Notes: generated by a model from the sequence alone, not told the origin. A DNA stretch of 64,000 nucleotides from UBA7803 sp034522075 (GCA_034522075.1 JAXHLO010000006.1:124001-188000), one strand, 5' to 3'; positions 28,325 to 38,203 are shown, counted from the stretch's first letter. Numbers and translations are program-made.

Positions 28325-29872
28325 TCAGCCGGGATAGGTATAGCTGGCCTGCAGGCCCAGGGGGATTCCCAGCGTCCAGTAGAGCAGCAGAAAAGCCGTC
28401 CAGATCACCAGAAAGCTCACCGCATAGGGCAGCATCATGGCCACCACGGTGCCGATGCCGGTGCTGGTGACGTAGCGCTGGCAGAACACCACCACCAGCG
28501 GGAAATAAGGCATGAGCGGCGTAATGATGTTGGTCGAGGAATCCCCCACCCGATAGGCCGCCTGCGTGAGATCCGGTGAAATGCCCAGCTGCATGAGCAT
28601 GGGCACAAGGATCGGCGCGAGCAGCGCCCACTTGGCGGAAGCCGAACCGACGAACAGATTCACCACCCCGGTGATGAGCACGATACCCATCATGGTCAGC
28701 GGACCCGGCAGCGCGGCAGCCTCGAGCCAGGCGGCACCCTGCAGCGCGAACAGCGCACCAAGATTGGAGCGGCCGAACTCGGCGATGAACAACGACGCGA
28801 AGAAGGCCATGACGATGTAGTAGCCCATACCGCTCATGGCCTGACTCATGCCGGCAACGATGTCGCGATGGGTTTTCACGGTGCCGGCGACATAGCCGTA
28901 GACCACGCCCGGGATCAGAAAAAACAGGAAGATCAACGGCACGATGCTGCGCATGAGGGGTGCCGCCGATGCGGCGAGTTCGCCATCCGGCGAGCGCCAG
29001 GCGGAGCCGGCCGGCAGGGAGGTAGCCACCAGCGCGACGATGCCCAGCAGCATGCCGGCCAGGGCCATCCACAGGCCGCGCCGCTCCGCGTCCGACAGCG
29101 CTTCCAGCGCCGGTGCTTCGGCCAGATCGCCGTCCACATCGACACCGGCAAGACGGGGCTCGACGATCCGGTCGGTGACATACCAGCCGAGGCCGATGAT
29201 GAGCAGGGTGGACGCCGAGGTGAAGAACCAGTTGTTGAGCGGGTTGAGAATGATGTCCGGATCGATGAGGCGGGCACCCACCTGGCTGATGCCCTGCAGC
29301 ATGGGATCGAGGGCCGATGGCACGAAGTTGGCGCTGAAGCCGCCTGACACGCCGGCAAACGCCACGGCAATGCCGGTGAGCGGGTGCCGGCCGGCGGCCT
29401 GGAATATCACCGCTCCCAGGGGAATCACCAGCACGTAGCCGGCGTCCACGGCGCTGTGGCTGATGATGCCGATGAGCAGCAGCATGGGCGTGAGCAGCTT
29501 GCGGCTGGTAACAGCCAGCATCGCCCTCAGCGCAGCGCGAATGAAACCGGTGTAGTCGGCCACGCCGATGCCGAGCATGGCCAGCAGCACCACCCCCAGC
29601 GGATGGAAGGTGACGAAGGTGTTCACCATGCTGCTGAGAAACGTGGTGAGGGATTCCGGCGTGGCCAGGTTGACCACGCTGATGGGCTCGCCGCTGCGCG
29701 GGTCGACGTGGTCATAGGTGAACTGGGCCATGACGGCCGACAGCACCCACACCGCCAGCAGCAGCAGGAAGAACAGCAGCGCCGGGTCCGGCAGGCGATT
29801 GCCCACTCGTTCCACGCCGTCGAGCCAGCGTGCGAGACGTCCGGGTGGTGCCGCGCCGGTCTGATCAGTCAT
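28325..29872 (-). CDS. AbgT-family transporter
   Basis: A 515-residue inner-membrane transporter with about 11 hydrophobic segments. Family hallmarks: VERVGNRLPDPALLFFLLLL at the start, SSMVNTFVTFHPLGVVLLAMLGIGVAD, AFAGVSGGFSANFVPSALDP and GSASAKWALLAPILVPMLMQ. AbgT carries p-aminobenzoyl-glutamate in E. coli; other members export sulphonamides or carry dipeptides, so the substrate is open. Its stop is three bases from the SIMPL stop. Confidence 0.9.
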   Translation of the reverse strand: MTDQTGAAPPGRLARWLDGVERVGNRLPDPALLFFLLLLAVWVLSAVMAQFTYDHVDPRSGEPISVVNLATPESLTTFLSSMVNTFVTFHPLGVVLLAMLGIGVADYTGFIRAALRAMLAVTSRKLLTPMLLLIGIISHSAVDAGYVLVIPLGAVIFQAAGRHPLTGIAVAFAGVSGGFSANFVPSALDPMLQGISQVGARLIDPDIILNPLNNWFFTSASTLLIIGLGWYVTDRIVEPRLAGVDVDGDLAEAPALEALSDAERRGLWMALAGMLLGIVALVATSLPAGSAWRSPDGELAASAAPLMRSIVPLIFLFFLIPGVVYGYVAGTVKTHRDIVAGMSQAMSGMGYYIVMAFFASLFIAEFGRSNLGALFALQGAAWLEAAALPGPLTMMGIVLITGVVNLFVGSASAKWALLAPILVPMLMQLGISPDLTQAAYRVGDSSTNIITPLMPYFPLVVVFCQRYVTSTGIGTVVAMMLPYAVSFLVIWTAFLLLYWTLGIPLGLQASYTYPG

Positions 29873-29894
29873 GCCATGCCCCCGCCGGAATCAT

Positions 29895-30326
29895 TCATTC
29901 CCTGTCCGGCAGACACTGCAGAAACAGCCAGCCGCCAAAGGCCCCGCACAGCGCCTGCACGGTAAGACCCAGCGCCGTGCGCGCCGCCGAGATAGGAGTG
30001 ATGTTGAAAGCCAGCTGGAGCAGCAGGTGGATGGCCAGCAGCGCCACGCCGCCTGCCAGCGCGTAGCCCACCGGGCGCCAGCGCGGCAGCACGCGAATGA
30101 TGCCGGCGGCCACCGGCAGAGCGATGGCGAACCCGGCGGCGATCATGGGCAGGAACAGCGTGGCCAGGCCCATCAGGTCATGGCCGGTTGCGGCAAGGCG
30201 GTCGCCCAGGGTGACGTCGACTCCCATGGCCTGCAGATTGGCCAGCATGGACTGGGTCTGTGCGACGGCGGCAGCGGCATAAGCCGCCAGCACACCTACG
30301 AGATAAGCGATCAACACACGAACCAT
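29895..30326 (-). CDS. Small four-helix membrane protein, unknown
   Basis: A 143-residue protein with four hydrophobic segments, starting MVRVLIAYLVGVLAAYAAAAVAQTQ and including LGDRLAATGHDLMGLATLFLPM. ATG 30326 is preferred over an earlier start because it begins the first helix. It is 22 bases upstream of the AbgT gene on the same strand and may be co-transcribed. I recognise no family. Confidence 0.65.
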   Translation of the reverse strand: MVRVLIAYLVGVLAAYAAAAVAQTQSMLANLQAMGVDVTLGDRLAATGHDLMGLATLFLPMIAAGFAIALPVAAGIIRVLPRWRPVGYALAGGVALLAIHLLLQLAFNITPISAARTALGLTVQALCGAFGGWLFLQCLPDRE

Positions 30327-30404
30327 ATGCCCCAGCCCCCAGGTCGATGACTCAGTGTAACGCGCGACGCCCGGTACGCGAAGCACAGCCGCCGGCAGGG
30401 TACA

Positions 30405-30675
30405 CTAGTGTGGTGTATCGCGATTAATGTAGCACTCTGCGCTCCGGTGCGGTTCCTGGACAAGGCGGCGGTGCGCTGGTGTGGCAGGCCCCACGTCGAG
30501 CACCGCCAACGCAGGCCCAGGGACCGCACCGGAGCGCCGCAGGAGGCTCTCTGCGGCTCCGGGATCTGCGTTGCGCCTCGTCGACGTATCATCAGATACG
30601 CCTTCCTCGACGCGCCTTGCCCCGAAGCCGCAGAGAGCCTCAGAGAGCTACATTAATCGCGATACACCACACTAG
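30405..30675. mobile_element. MITE-like structured element with 29-bp perfect terminal inverted repeats
   Basis: 271 bp with no sensible reading frame. Left end 30405-30433 and right end 30647-30675 are exact reverse complements (29 of 29). Both outer ends read CTAG, which may be the tip of the repeat or a 4-bp target duplication. Inside are two further palindromes: arm 1, 30439-30459 with 30517-30537 (20 of 21), enclosing 30467-30474 with 30500-30507; arm 2, 30543-30563 with 30621-30641 (20 of 21), enclosing 30579-30590 with 30595-30612 (CGTATC-ATCA-GATACG at the tip). One strand can fold into a three-way junction. The element ends 45 bases before the PQQ dehydrogenase start. No transposase is nearby. 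Confidence 0.75.
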
Positions 30676-30719
30676 CCGAATGCCGCCGGCGCGCGGCGTC
30701 AATGAGGAGCCAGACTGCC

Positions 30720-31832
30720 ATGCTCAGATCGCTGCTGCTGATGACCCTCCCGCTGCTGCTCGCCGGTGCCGGCAACGCCGCCACCGACGGGAACGCGGCC
30801 GGCGAGTACCGCGCCGCAACCGTGGCCGAAGGCCTGGAGTATCCCTGGGGGCTGGTGTTCCTGCCGGACGGGACCATGCTGGTGAGCGAACGGCCGGGGC
30901 GGCTGCGCCGGGTGGCGGCCGATGGCACCGTGAGCGCGCCGCTGGACGGCGTTCCCGCGGTGTACTTCGCCGGCCAGGGCGGTCTGCTCGACATCGCCCT
31001 GCATCCGCGATTCGCCGGGAACAAGCTGGTCTATCTCTCCTACGCGCACGGCGGCCCCGGGGCAAACGCCACGCGGGTGGCGCGCGCCGTGCTGGGCGAG
31101 TCCGGGCTGCACGACCTGGAAGTGATCTTCACCGCGCGCCCGGCGAAGGACACGCCGCAGCATTACGCCGGCACCCTGGCATTTCGCGGTGACGGGACGC
31201 TGCTGGTCAGTGTGGGCGATGGCTTCGACTACCGGGAACAGGCGCAGAATCTCGAATCGCTGCTCGGCAAGACCGTGCGCCTGACCGACGACGGCGGCAT
31301 ACCGCCGGACAACCCGTTCGTCGGCCGCGACGACGCGGCAGCGGAGGTGTGGACATACGGCCACCGCAACGCTCAGGGCCTGGTGGTGGACCCGGTCAGC
31401 GGCCGGGTCTATCAGCACGAGCACGGACCCCGCGGCGGCGACGAGCTGAACGTGTTGCGCCCGGGACGGAATTACGGCTGGCCCGCCATCACCCACGGCA
31501 TCGACTACAGCGGCGCCTATGTGTCGCCGTTCAGCGAATTGCCGGACATGGAGCAGCCGCTGAAACAGTGGACGCCCTCCATCGCGCCTTCCGGGTTGAC
31601 CCTGTATCGCGGCAATGCCTTTCCCGAGTGGCACGGCGACCTGTTTCTGGGCGCGCTGGTGGATATGGAAGTGCGCCGCATCGATCTCGAGGACGGCCGC
31701 ATAGTCGGCGAACAGGCCCTGCTCGGCGAACTGGGTGAACGCATCCGCAACGTCCGGGTCGGGCCCGACGAGCACCTGTACATCGTCACGGATTCTGCAC
31801 AGGGCCGCATTCTGCGGGTGGAGCGGCGCTGA
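30720..31832 (+). CDS. PQQ-dependent sugar dehydrogenase-like (aldose sugar dehydrogenase, YliI type)
   Basis: A 370-residue periplasmic six-bladed propeller with signal peptide MLRSLLLMTLPLLLAGAGNA. Motifs: LEYPWGLVFLPDGTMLVSERPGRL, the GQGGLLDIALHPRF calcium/PQQ region, GGDGxLLVSVGDGFDYRE-like RGDGTLLVSVGDGFDY, YGHRNAQGLVVDPVSGRVYQHEHGPRGGDELN, NYGWPAITHG and APSGLTLYRG. HEHGPRGGDE contains the catalytic His and the PQQ-binding loop of this family. Sits just downstream of the palindromic element, which may affect its transcription. Confidence 0.9.
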   Translation: MLRSLLLMTLPLLLAGAGNAATDGNAAGEYRAATVAEGLEYPWGLVFLPDGTMLVSERPGRLRRVAADGTVSAPLDGVPAVYFAGQGGLLDIALHPRFAGNKLVYLSYAHGGPGANATRVARAVLGESGLHDLEVIFTARPAKDTPQHYAGTLAFRGDGTLLVSVGDGFDYREQAQNLESLLGKTVRLTDDGGIPPDNPFVGRDDAAAEVWTYGHRNAQGLVVDPVSGRVYQHEHGPRGGDELNVLRPGRNYGWPAITHGIDYSGAYVSPFSELPDMEQPLKQWTPSIAPSGLTLYRGNAFPEWHGDLFLGALVDMEVRRIDLEDGRIVGEQALLGELGERIRNVRVGPDEHLYIVTDSAQGRILRVERR

Positions 31833-31945
31833 TTGCGGGGCGGGGTGCCGGTGCGACGTGCGCACCTCGATGACGCGCGTGCCCCGCCCGGTCACCGAGA
31901 GCGACTTTGATGTATCTTAGCCGTGAGCCAACCGAGAGAGACTTC

Positions 31946-34429
31946 ATGGGCACAGCCAGCCGAACCTGCTTATGGACCGTGGGCGTGTACGCTCTGGCCG
32001 CCGCTGCGGCGGCTGCGGGCGCAGTCACGCAAAGCAAGGGAGATTTCGTCGACAAGTTCCGTCAGCTCGACGAGGTTCTGCCGACGGCCAACGTCTACCG
32101 CAATGCTGCCGGCGCGCCCGGCGCCGACTACTGGCAGCAGCAGGTGGACTACGACATCGACGTAACCCTGGACGAACAGGCGCGGCGCATCAGCGGCAGC
32201 GAAACCATCACCTATCACAACAACTCCCCGGACACCCTGCGCTATCTGTGGCTGCAGCTCGAACAGAATGCGTTCCGCGCGGATTCCGCGGACGCCCGGA
32301 CCCGCACCTTGGCGGAACCCGAGCGCATTACTTTCGCGGAGCTGCGGCGCCTGCAGTTTCTGGAAAAATTCGACGGCGGCCACCGCATCACCCGGGTAGC
32401 CGACGCACGCGGCCGGCCCCTGCCCCACGTCATCAACGGCACGCTGATGCGCATCGACCTGCCGGAGCCGCTGGAAAGCGGTAAGAAAATTCGCTTCCAG
32501 GTCGACTGGAACTATCAGCTCGTGGAAGAAGACGCGGTAAACGCCCGAGCCGGCTACGAGCAGTTCGAGGACGGCAACGACATCTTCCTGATCGCCCAGT
32601 GGTACCCGCGGCTGGTGGCCTATACCGACTACGAGGGCTGGCACAACAAGGAATTTCTCGGCGACGGTGAGTTCACCGTGGAATTCGGCGATTACCAGGT
32701 GGATATCACGGTCCCTGCGGATCACGTGGTGTCCTCCACCGGCGTGCTGGCCAACCCCGGCGAGGTACTCAGCGCCACTCAGCGGCGGCGTCTGACCGAC
32801 GCCCGCGATGCCGAACGGCCGGTATTCATCGTGACCCGGGAGGAGGCGTTGGCAAACGCCGCCGAGGGCTCGGACGACCAGCAAACCTGGCGTTTTTCCG
32901 CCGGCAACGTCCGCGACTTTGCCTGGGCGTCGTCGCGCAAATTCATCTGGGACGCCCAGGGGTACCGCCAGGAGGGCGCCGAAAACCAGCTGGTCATGGC
33001 GATGTCGTTCTATCCCGAGGAAGGCGAGCCGCTGTGGTCGCGCTACTCCACCCAGGCGGTGATCCACACCATGGAGGTCTATTCCCGCTATTCCTTTCCC
33101 TACCCGTACCCGGTGGCACAGTCGGTGAACGGCCCGGTGGGCGGCATGGAATATCCCATGATCACGTTCAACGGTCCGCGCACCGAGCTGCAGGACGACG
33201 GCACGCGCACCTATTCACGGGCCGAACGGCGTTTTCTGATCGGCGTGGTGATTCACGAGATCGGCCACATCTACTTTCCCATGACGGTGAACTCCGACGA
33301 ACGGCAATGGACATGGATGGACGAAGGGGTGAATTCGTTTCTGCAGTTCATCGCCGAGCAGGAGTGGGAGACGGACTATCCGTCGCGGCGGGGCGAACCG
33401 CGCTGGATCACCGACTTCATGAAGAGCGAAAACCAGGTGCCGATCATGACCAACTCGGAATCCATCATGCAGTTCGGCAACAACGCCTACGCCAAACCGG
33501 CCACGGCGCTGGTGGTGCTGCGGGAGACTATCCTGGGGCGTGAGCTGTTCGACTTCGCCTTCCGCGAGTACGCCCGGCGCTGGAAGTTCAAGCGCCCCAC
33601 GCCGGCGGATCTGTTCCGGACGCTGGAAGACGCCTCAGGGGTCGATCTGGACTGGTTCTGGCGCGGCTGGTTCTACACCACCGACCACGTGGATATCGCC
33701 ATCGACCGGGTGACCCATCTGAAGGTCGATTCGAAGAATCCCGACGTGGAGAAACCCTGGCGGCGTGAGCAGCACGAAGCCGAGCCGCCGTCTCGCACCG
33801 AGCTGGCCAATGAGGCACAAGGCCTGGTCCCGCGCCTGGAGCGCATGCCGGATCTGCAGGATTTCTATGTGGAAAACGACCCGTTCACGGTAAGCAACAA
33901 GGACCGCAACGACTATCAGGCCTATCTCGAGGAACTGCACGATCCGATGAGCAGCAATCCGGACTGGCGCCGGGAGGTGCTGGAGCGGGCCGTGGAACAG
34001 GACCGCAACTACTACGTGCTGGAATTCAGCAACGTGGGCGGACTGGTGATGCCCATCATCCTGCAGCTCGACTACGCCGACGGCAGCAGCGAGGAGCTCT
34101 ACCTGCCGGCGGAGATCTGGCGCCGCTCGCCGCAGCAGGTCACCAGGCTGTTGATGCGCGAAGGCGAGATCGAACGCATCACCCTGGACCCGCACTGGGA
34201 AACCGCCGACGTGGACCTCTACAACAATCACTATCCGCGGAAGATTCTGCCGTCGCGCCTCGAGGTGTTCGAGCCCCCGGAGGAGCCGGGCGACATTCCT
34301 GACCGGGATCTCATGCAGGACATCAAGGCGGAACTCGACGGCAACCGGCGCAAGGTGGAAACGCCGGATGCCACGACCCCCGCGGAACAGCAACGCGACC
34401 TAGCCGTGCCCATGCGTGACGGCGGCTGA
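31946..34429 (+). CDS. M1-family metallopeptidase, secreted
   Basis: An 827-residue aminopeptidase-like protein with an N-terminal signal (MGTASRTCLWTVGVYALAAAAAAAG). Substrate N-terminus motif GGMEYPMITF (in place of GAMEN) near 410; zinc motif VIHEIGHIYFP near 440 with the second Glu ligand in MDEGVNSF near 465 (HExxH-x18-E). The region WFWRGWFYTTDHVDIAIDRV closes the helical domain. The C-terminal extension ends PEEPGDIPDRDLMQD. ATG 31946 is chosen because it starts the signal. It was likely made for uptake of peptides with the other exported peptidases here. Confidence 0.88.
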   Translation: MGTASRTCLWTVGVYALAAAAAAAGAVTQSKGDFVDKFRQLDEVLPTANVYRNAAGAPGADYWQQQVDYDIDVTLDEQARRISGSETITYHNNSPDTLRYLWLQLEQNAFRADSADARTRTLAEPERITFAELRRLQFLEKFDGGHRITRVADARGRPLPHVINGTLMRIDLPEPLESGKKIRFQVDWNYQLVEEDAVNARAGYEQFEDGNDIFLIAQWYPRLVAYTDYEGWHNKEFLGDGEFTVEFGDYQVDITVPADHVVSSTGVLANPGEVLSATQRRRLTDARDAERPVFIVTREEALANAAEGSDDQQTWRFSAGNVRDFAWASSRKFIWDAQGYRQEGAENQLVMAMSFYPEEGEPLWSRYSTQAVIHTMEVYSRYSFPYPYPVAQSVNGPVGGMEYPMITFNGPRTELQDDGTRTYSRAERRFLIGVVIHEIGHIYFPMTVNSDERQWTWMDEGVNSFLQFIAEQEWETDYPSRRGEPRWITDFMKSENQVPIMTNSESIMQFGNNAYAKPATALVVLRETILGRELFDFAFREYARRWKFKRPTPADLFRTLEDASGVDLDWFWRGWFYTTDHVDIAIDRVTHLKVDSKNPDVEKPWRREQHEAEPPSRTELANEAQGLVPRLERMPDLQDFYVENDPFTVSNKDRNDYQAYLEELHDPMSSNPDWRREVLERAVEQDRNYYVLEFSNVGGLVMPIILQLDYADGSSEELYLPAEIWRRSPQQVTRLLMREGEIERITLDPHWETADVDLYNNHYPRKILPSRLEVFEPPEEPGDIPDRDLMQDIKAELDGNRRKVETPDATTPAEQQRDLAVPMRDGG

Positions 34430-34933
34430 ATGGGCGCACGCATGATCAAGACCGTGGTCTGTACTGCAGCCCTGGCTCTGTGGGCAGGCGCGGCCTGTGC
34501 ACATCAGATGCGCGCAGCCATCTCCACGGTGCTGTTCAATCCGCGCAGCGGCAACATCGAAGTGATGCACCGTTTCTACAGTCACGATGCCGAGCATGCT
34601 CTGCAGTTACTGACCGGCGGGCCCGCCGACCTGACCGCCGAACCGCGGGATCGGTTGAAGTTCGCCGTCTACGTGCACGAGCAATTCACCCTGGCCGGGC
34701 GGGGTGCCGACCTCGAGCCGCTGACCCTGGTAGGAGCCGAGCTCGACGGCGACTACCTGTGGGTATATCAGCGCACGCCGGCGCAGGCGGATCTGCGCGG
34801 GCTGACGGTGCGCTTCGATGCCCTGCGCGACATCTGGAGTGATCACGTCAACACCTTGAATGTTGAGCGCGGCGGTCAGGTACGCACGTTGATCTTCGCC
34901 GCCGGCGCCGGCGAGTTGTCCGTTGAGTTCTGA
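34430..34933 (+). CDS. DUF6702-like secreted protein
   Basis: About 163-167 residues. Signal peptide MIKTVVCTAALALWAGAACAH with cleavage just before HQMRAAIS. The mature N-terminus has AAISTVLFNPRSGNIEVMHRFYSHDAEHAL, a pattern found in the uncharacterised DUF6702 group. ATG 34430 directly follows the M1 stop; ATG 34442 would start the signal better. It is translationally coupled to the M1 peptidase, which suggests a linked role. No catalytic motif is visible. Confidence 0.65.
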   Translation: MGARMIKTVVCTAALALWAGAACAHQMRAAISTVLFNPRSGNIEVMHRFYSHDAEHALQLLTGGPADLTAEPRDRLKFAVYVHEQFTLAGRGADLEPLTLVGAELDGDYLWVYQRTPAQADLRGLTVRFDALRDIWSDHVNTLNVERGGQVRTLIFAAGAGELSVEF

Positions 34934-35036
34934 GTGCGCCAGTTTGCCGCCGCGGAACGGATGCCCTAAGGTCGGCTGCGGGGGAGAGACGGTTCGAGCG
35001 AATCTGCCAAGAAACGAATCTGCAGAAGGAAATCAC

Positions 35037-35486
35037 ATGAACAAGCTGTTCCTGCATGGCCGACTTGTACGCGGCCTGAAGTATCTGAGCCTGGCCGCCG
35101 CCCTGGCGGCGCTGCCGGCGGCCGCCGATGAAGGCGCAATGGAATACCGCGAGAACGTCATGTCCGCCATCGGCGGGCACATGTCGTCCGCAGCGGACAT
35201 CGCCCGCGGCAAAGTGCCGCACCAGGCACATTTCAGCATGCACGTGAATGCGCTGGCGGAACTCTCCACCATTGCCGACACGCTGTTCCCCGAGGGCTCA
35301 CAAGGCGGCGATGCGCTGCCGGAGATCTGGCAGAACCCGGACGACTTCGCTGCCAAGCTCGACGATTTTGAAACCGCCGCCGCAGACCTGAAAGTCGCCG
35401 TGGACAACGGCGGTGACGTGGGCAGCGCCTTTCAGGCTCTGGGACAGGCCTGCAAAAGCTGTCACGACGACTACCGCGACGAGTAA
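35037..35486 (+). CDS. Cytochrome c'
   Basis: A 149-residue periplasmic haem protein. Signal peptide to AALPAAADEG, then MEYRENVMSAIGGHMSS, HVNALAELSTIADTLFPEGS, and the C-terminal haem site CKSCHDDYRD, the CxxCH placement of cytochrome c'. Family members bind NO and CO. ATG 35037 has AGAAGGA upstream. It lies tail to tail with a cytochrome b561 gene, a common pairing. Confidence 0.9.
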   Translation: MNKLFLHGRLVRGLKYLSLAAALAALPAAADEGAMEYRENVMSAIGGHMSSAADIARGKVPHQAHFSMHVNALAELSTIADTLFPEGSQGGDALPEIWQNPDDFAAKLDDFETAAADLKVAVDNGGDVGSAFQALGQACKSCHDDYRDE

Positions 35487-35510
35487 GCGCGCGCTAAGTA
35501 AGCGCGGGCG

Positions 35511-36210
35511 CTAAGGCAACGGTAGCGCCCACAGCACGGCCGCCGCGGCCGCAGCGGCCGTGACGAGGGCGCGGACGAACAGGTGGTGCACCGGTTGCGC
35601 CGCCACCCGTTTGCGGCCATGAAACATGGCCAGCGGCGTCGGATCGCGGCGCAGGGCGTACACCACGTGGGCCAGCAGGTGGACGCCGATGAGTGTCAGC
35701 ACGCCCCAGAAACCCGATGATGCACGGCCGACATGAGATCCACGGTAGCGTCGCTGGCCCCGCGGACCAGGGGGCCGTCGGTAAAGATGTCGTCGGTGGT
35801 ATACAGGCCGCTCAGCGCCTGAGCGGCCACCAGGGTCACCAGCAGCAGGGCCAGCGCGGCGCCCGGGGCGGTGCGCGGCTCGGCCGCGGCGCGGCCGCGG
35901 AAGTGCGCAATGAAACGCCCCGGCCACGGCCGGAAGGTCGCCAGGCGGGCATAGCGCCCGCCCCACAGCGCCCAGCCCAGGCGGAACAGCAGCAGACCCA
36001 GGGCGCAGTAGCCAAGGCGCATGTGCCAATCCATCAGGGCGATGTCGCCCAGCCAGCCGGTGGTCAGCGAGCCGGCCACGCACAGCGCGAACAGCCAGTG
36101 CCAGATGCGCAGGGGCCAGTCCCACACCAGTGCCAGCGGCTGTGCCGTGCCCGCCGCCGCGCCCACCGGCTGTTGACCCTGGCTGGGTTCAGACGTGTTG
36201 CCGCCCACTC
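35511..36210 (-). CDS. Cytochrome b561-type membrane cytochrome, one frameshift
   Basis: Di-haem membrane electron carrier of about 230 residues. WDWPLRIWHWLFALCVAGSLTTGWLGD carries the first haem His, then WHMRLGYCALGLLLFRLGWALWG with the second, a helix LALLLVTLVAAQALSGLY, and, after a frame change near 35715, ASSGFWGVLTLIGVHLLAHVVYALRRDPTPLAMFHGRK with the last His pair. The start is uncertain; GTG 36210 follows the upstream stop closely. It probably passes electrons to the neighbouring cytochrome c'. Confidence 0.78.
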
Positions 36211-36213
36211 GAA

Positions 36214-38142
36214 TCAGCCCCCCAGGTAGTTCAGGCCGACGGCATTGAAGTGACGCAACACCAGCAGGACCGCCAGCGCCGACAGAGCCACGCCCGTGTG
36301 CCGCAGACGCCGCCACAGCGGCCAGCTCGCCGTGCTCCACACCGGGTAGAGCAGCAGCGCGGACAGCACCGTCAGTACCGCCGCCGGCAGCGTCAATGTC
36401 AGGGCCGTGACGAACGCCGGCGAGGGAAAATCGAAGAAGACGCTGGCGAAATCAGTGGCCAGCGGTGCCGTGCCCACGGCACCCAGGGCAAAGACCGCCA
36501 GCCATGCCAGGGCGGTGATGATGAGCAGCCGGGCCGACCAGGCTTCCGCCGGGGTCTGTTCCAGGGGGCGCTTGCGGCGCAGCCAGGCGCCCACGACGGC
36601 ACAGGCGAGCACGAATCCGCCGCCGGCCAGTACCGCGTAGAGCACGTTGGGATCGTTCAGCGGGCCGACTTTCTCGAACACCATGACGGGCACCGGGGAG
36701 AGCATGGCGTGCACGGCGCCGTCGGTGCCGCTGGTGAACTTGACCCGCCGGCCCGACTCACGGCTGCGGAAGTCATCGCCGCCCAGGGGCTGCAGCCGGT
36801 ACTGGCCACCCGGTGAGGCCACCAGCAACTCGCCATCGGCGGTGGCCGTCACGGTGACGCCGTTGAGCATGAACAGGCGTTCCACGGTGGTGTACGGGCG
36901 ACGCGTGGACAGATAGGTACCGGCGTAGGCGTCGAGCGGCCGTCCCGCCTGCACGTCGCCGGCCGCTGCCTCGACGGTCAACGGACCGGGCGGAAAGTAG
37001 CGGGCCACCAGCGTGTCCACGAATTCACCAATGAGTTCGCCGCCACCGCCGCTGGTATTGGTGGAAATGAACACGCCCAGGCCGAGTTCCGGGACGAGCT
37101 GCATGTCGGACAGGAAATAGATAGTGCCGCCGCCGTGACCGATGGCCCGGTAACCGTGAATGCGGCTCTCGATGAAGCCGTGGGCCATACCCGGCATCTG
37201 CGCATCCATGGTGTGATGCTGACGCTGCATACGCTGCGCGGTCTCGGCCTCGAGAATGCGCGCCTCGCCCAGACTGCCGTGGTTGAGGTGAGTCAGCATC
37301 CACCGCGCCATGTCCGTGGCGGTGGCGGACAGCGCCCCGGCCGGCCCGATCTGGCCGATGAAGCTGAACTCGCCGGTCGCGTATTTGCCGTTGCGGCGCA
37401 CATAGCCGTGGCTCACATTGTCACGCAGACGCCGGGACATGGGTTCCAGGTGATCGGTGGTCCAGGGCTCACGGAAAGTGCTGTCGTGCATACCGAGGGG
37501 TTCGAACAGGTGCTGCTCGACGTAGGTTTCCCAGGGCAGGCCGGAGACGTTGGCGACGATCAGCCCCGCCGTGGCCACGCCGTAGTTGGAGTAGGCGGGC
37601 AGTACCCCCGGCGGGCGCACGCGCTGCGGCCGGTAGCGACTGAGGTAGTCGCGCAGCGGCAGCACGCCGGCTGGATCATTGCTGAACAGATGCCCCATGG
37701 CCGACTCCTCGTACCCCGGCGTGTGGGCCATGAGATGACGCAGGGTGATGGGCTCGGCAAAGGTGTCGGGGATCTCCAGATCGGGCAGATAGGTGCGGAT
37801 GTCGGCATCCAGATCGACCCGGCCCTGCTCGACGAGCTGCATCACCGCCGTCCAGGTGAAGGTCTTGGAGATGGATCCGGGGCGGAACAGGGTGCGCCCG
37901 GCGTCGACCCGGCGGCCGGCAGCCAGGTCGTCGTGGCCGTAACCGCGGGCGAAAATCATCTCGCCGTCATGAACCACGGCCACCGTAACGCCCACAACCT
38001 GCTCGGACTCCATGCGCCCGGTAACAAAGCCATCCACGAATGCGGCCAGGTCGGGGCTGTCGATGGCCGGCTGCGCCGCACCCGCGCCACCTGGCAGACA
38101 CATGGCCGCCGCGCTGACAAGCGCACAGATCCATCGAATCAT
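36214..38142 (-). CDS. Serine hydrolase, class C beta-lactamase/peptidase S12 type, with C-terminal membrane domain
   Basis: About 642 residues. Signal peptide MIRWICALVSAAAMCLPGGAGA, nucleophile motif FRPGSISKTFTW (SxxK) near 90, YSNYGVATAGLI (YxN) near 180, and the GHGGGTIYF (HxG) triad motif near 340. From about 490 there are four hydrophobic segments, so the enzyme is anchored in the membrane by its C-terminus. ATG 38142 has GGAG six bases upstream, better than ATG 38157. These proteins are usually D-amino-acid or peptide esterases rather than resistance enzymes. Confidence 0.85.
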   Translation of the reverse strand: MIRWICALVSAAAMCLPGGAGAAQPAIDSPDLAAFVDGFVTGRMESEQVVGVTVAVVHDGEMIFARGYGHDDLAAGRRVDAGRTLFRPGSISKTFTWTAVMQLVEQGRVDLDADIRTYLPDLEIPDTFAEPITLRHLMAHTPGYEESAMGHLFSNDPAGVLPLRDYLSRYRPQRVRPPGVLPAYSNYGVATAGLIVANVSGLPWETYVEQHLFEPLGMHDSTFREPWTTDHLEPMSRRLRDNVSHGYVRRNGKYATGEFSFIGQIGPAGALSATATDMARWMLTHLNHGSLGEARILEAETAQRMQRQHHTMDAQMPGMAHGFIESRIHGYRAIGHGGGTIYFLSDMQLVPELGLGVFISTNTSGGGGELIGEFVDTLVARYFPPGPLTVEAAAGDVQAGRPLDAYAGTYLSTRRPYTTVERLFMLNGVTVTATADGELLVASPGGQYRLQPLGGDDFRSRESGRRVKFTSGTDGAVHAMLSPVPVMVFEKVGPLNDPNVLYAVLAGGGFVLACAVVGAWLRRKRPLEQTPAEAWSARLLIITALAWLAVFALGAVGTAPLATDFASVFFDFPSPAFVTALTLTLPAAVLTVLSALLLYPVWSTASWPLWRRLRHTGVALSALAVLLVLRHFNAVGLNYLGG

Positions 38143-38203
38143 CCGGGACTCCGCCATCGAAAACCGGTCAAGCTTACGATATCTGACGTTGCCATTCCCA
38201 CCG

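Noticed and set aside
30405..30675. CRISPR or REP array
   Set aside because: There are no regularly spaced direct repeats; the pattern is a set of nested inverted repeats.
35487..35510. Short repeated GC-rich stretch between cytochrome c' and cytochrome b561
   Set aside because: Contains near-repeats of TAAGCGCG and could form a small hairpin, but it is only 24 bases and has no T-run; too weak to call a terminator.
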